Below are positions 62,410-64,000 of a stretch of 64,000 nt of DNA, one piece after another; within the stretch, counting starts at the first letter, position 1, and each line of letters starts with the position of its first letter. The DNA is taken from assembly GCA_035573675.1 (NCBI GenBank), contig DATMAB010000010.1, positions 124,001-188,000 on the forward strand, written 5' to 3'. This DNA comes from Terriglobales bacterium (GTDB lineage: Bacteria > Acidobacteriota > Terriglobia > Terriglobales > Acidobacteriaceae). The notes under the pieces were generated by a model. That model did not search any database. It saw only the letters and a program-made list of their open reading frames with translations, and had not been told where the DNA came from. Made by a program: the position numbers and the translations under genes.

Positions 62410-63159
62410 TTACTGCTGCGGCGGCTCTTCTGTGCGCTGGTTCTCCGGCTTGTTTTCCTGCTCTTCGCGCTGTTTCTGGAGCCGTTCCTGCAGTTCCTGC
62501 AGGAGCTGCTGCGGAGACTTGGGTTGCTGGGGCGTGTTCTCGGGCTGTCCGGTCGCGCCGGGCTGGGTTGCCGGCGGCTCGGGTTCCGGCTCCGGCTGTT
62601 CGACAATGGGCTCGATCTGCGGCTCCTGATCCAGATCCTGCGGCTCCACCTGGGTGATGTTCGGGTGCCGGTACTGTGGCGTCGCGGACGGCGGAGTCGG
62701 CGGGCCGCTCCGCACGGTGAGCGTGACCGCGGTGACCGCCTGCACGTTCTCCGGGGAGCCGACGATCACGTAGTTGAAGTTCGACCCGGTCAGCAGGTCG
62801 GCCAGCACCTGACGCGGCGCTCCCGGTCCCAGCCGCACGGAGACGCGCTCGGCGCTCATCGGACCTTCGACGCGCGCGCCGGTCGCCCGACCCACGGCCT
62901 GCAGCACGTCGCTCAAAGTGGAGTTCTCGGCCCGGATGAAGAGCAGCCCGCCGCGGTAGATCACCTGCGGCGGCGCGGGCGGAAGCTCATGCGGCAGCAG
63001 CGGCCGTTGCTCCGGCGCCGGTTCGGTCGCCGCGGCCGGCGGCGACTTCTTCTGCGCCAGCGCGCGCTTCTTCGCGGGCGCAGTCGTGGCTGCCGCAAAC
63101 GGAAGCGCCAGGGTTCCCGCCAGGGTTACTGCAGCGATGGTTGCGCGCATCGTCATCAT
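62410..63159 (-). CDS. Exported STN/secretin-N-like protein with Pro/Gln-rich tail
   Basis: About 249 residues; three close ATGs (63159, 63156, 63150) make the start uncertain. Signal segment (ATIAAVTLAGTLALPFAAA), Ala/Pro linker, then GGLLFIRAENSTLSDVLQAVGRATGARV, the secretin/TonB short N-terminal (STN) pattern, and VLADLLTGSNFNYVIVG. The C-terminal third is low-complexity Pro/Glu/Gln (coiled LLQELQERLQKQREEQE). No secretin barrel is encoded in the visible frame. Confidence 0.8.
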   Translation of the reverse strand: MMTMRATIAAVTLAGTLALPFAAATTAPAKKRALAQKKSPPAAATEPAPEQRPLLPHELPPAPPQVIYRGGLLFIRAENSTLSDVLQAVGRATGARVEGPMSAERVSVRLGPGAPRQVLADLLTGSNFNYVIVGSPENVQAVTAVTLTVRSGPPTPPSATPQYRHPNITQVEPQDLDQEPQIEPIVEQPEPEPEPPATQPGATGQPENTPQQPKSPQQLLQELQERLQKQREEQENKPENQRTEEPPQQ

Positions 63160-63245
63160 GCTACCGCGCCGCACCGGATTCTACACCGCTTGGATGTTGC
63201 CCCGTCCGTCGCAGCTTGGCATATCATGAGCGCATAGGGCCTGCC

Positions 63246-64000
63246 GTGTCGAGACTTCGCTTTCATCTCTTTCTGGCGCTCTGGGCTGCGCTGGCTTCGC
63301 CGGGGGCGCGCGCGCAGACCTGCACGACGCTGGAGGAGATGTTCCCGGCCACCCGCGACGCCATCCAGAACACGGCGCGTCGTTATTGGGAAGCGGCCGC
63401 GCGCGCGGACACGGAAGCGCTTCGCCAGGCCGCCATTCCGGCCGTGGCCGCCGGATTCCAGCCCATCGCCGACGCCGTCCGTGCGCACCGCGAACTGCTG
63501 GCCACAGCGCAGCCCACACTGCGCGCCGCCTACCTGCTGGAAACCGATGGCGACCAGCCGCAGCCACGCGTGAGCTTCTACTGCGGCGTCTATCGCACGC
63601 CGGGCTGGCTGGGCTTCACTTTCACGGACCTCGAGCCCGGGCGTTATGCGGTGGTGCTGTTCGACCTCACGGCTCCCGCGGGCCCGCACACGTTTTCGCT
63701 GGTGCTGCGCCAGGAGCCGCCGCCCGCCATGGCCACACCCGACGTCGCCCTGGCGCAACCCTGGAATCTCGCCGGCCTCTACCTGAAGCCCTCCACGCTG
63801 ATGGGTCACGATGCGCAGTGGTTCCTGGAAAAGGCGCGCGCCTTTCAGCTTTCCGGCCAGCCCCGCAATGCCTGGTTCTACTATCTGCTGGCGCGCGATC
63901 TGCTTGCGCCCGTGCCCTTCATCGGCACCGAATTGCTGGACAACATTTACGACGAGCAGCAGCAGGTGCGTCCCGCCGAGCTTCCCTACGACCAGCCGCT
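63246..64000 (+). CDS. Exported hypothetical protein, 3' end beyond the window
   Basis: The frame is open from GTG 63246 to the last base (251 codons seen). A signal peptide is visible (LRFHLFLALWAALASPGARAQ), cut before TCTTLEEMFPATRDAI. The mature part is alpha-rich (RDAIQNTARRYWEAAARADTEALRQ), then beta (PRVSFYCGVYRTPGWLGFTFTDL) and TPR-like near the end (FQLSGQPRNAWFYYLLARDLL). Family not recognised. Confidence 0.75.
   Translation, partial: MSRLRFHLFLALWAALASPGARAQTCTTLEEMFPATRDAIQNTARRYWEAAARADTEALRQAAIPAVAAGFQPIADAVRAHRELLATAQPTLRAAYLLETDGDQPQPRVSFYCGVYRTPGWLGFTFTDLEPGRYAVVLFDLTAPAGPHTFSLVLRQEPPPAMATPDVALAQPWNLAGLYLKPSTLMGHDAQWFLEKARAFQLSGQPRNAWFYYLLARDLLAPVPFIGTELLDNIYDEQQQVRPAELPYDQP

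Overview
This 64 kb window is GC-rich (about 65% by eye) chromosomal DNA from what is most likely a member of the Acidobacteriota (Terriglobia/Koribacter-like). That placement is inferred from gene style: a CadC-type winged helix fused to a TolB-like propeller, a VWFA-related exported protein, an abundance of Ser/Thr kinase, cyclase and hybrid histidine kinase genes, small Cys/His 'KTDGKRC' proteins, and many heptamer-like intergenic word repeats. No rRNA, plasmid, prophage structural gene or CRISPR array is present.

Layout. 0-6 kb: the end of a membrane protein, htpX, tRNA-Leu(CAG), a Ser/Thr kinase and a GAF-GAF-PAS adenylate cyclase. 6-13.3 kb: an amino-acid and ketone-body block on the plus strand, trpC-trpF-trpB-orf-trpA-chorismate mutase-tyrA and then scoA-orf-scoB; several of these genes are joined by ATGA/GTGA overlaps. 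13.3-23.6 kb: mostly minus strand, with a winged-helix/TolB sensor, a DUF885 hydrolase, mtnA, pyrE, a CPBP protease and uvrA. 23.8-34 kb: small proteins, a NUDIX hydrolase, a CHASE2-cyclase, an exported protein that has a paralogue at 40 kb, an MgtC/DUF4010 membrane protein, ubiX, larB and purB. 34-44.6 kb: a hybrid histidine kinase with a partner receiver, a trypsin-like protease, a MarR regulator translationally coupled to a ClC channel, and a DoxX / exported Cys protein / ferredoxin-reductase-like set. 44.7-48 kb: clpC and lolD.

48.1-54.7 kb is the accessory region. It appears to separate lolD from its lolC/E-type permease partner, which lies at 54.7-56.0 kb on the same strand. It holds a large N6-adenine DNA methylase translationally coupled to a 198-residue protein with a PD...EGR pattern (a candidate nuclease), a truncated upstream reading frame that ends at a 34-nt tRNA 3' end, a small Cys/His gene split by about 2.3 kb of foreign DNA between 71-bp direct repeats, a 5'-truncated protein ending in a metzincin-like HExxHxxxxxH site, and two small membrane proteins. 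The methylase plus candidate nuclease is the best candidate in this window for an under-described (probably defence) system.

54.7-64 kb returns to core-type genes: the lolC/E permease (preceded by a duplicated fragment of its own 5' end), a methyltransferase-like membrane protein, a large exported propeller protein, an S55-type peptidase, a VWFA protein and two exported proteins, the last cut by the window end. Several families of short interspersed repeats (GTAGAGACG palindromes, heptamer words and a roughly 105-bp element) punctuate the intergenic DNA.
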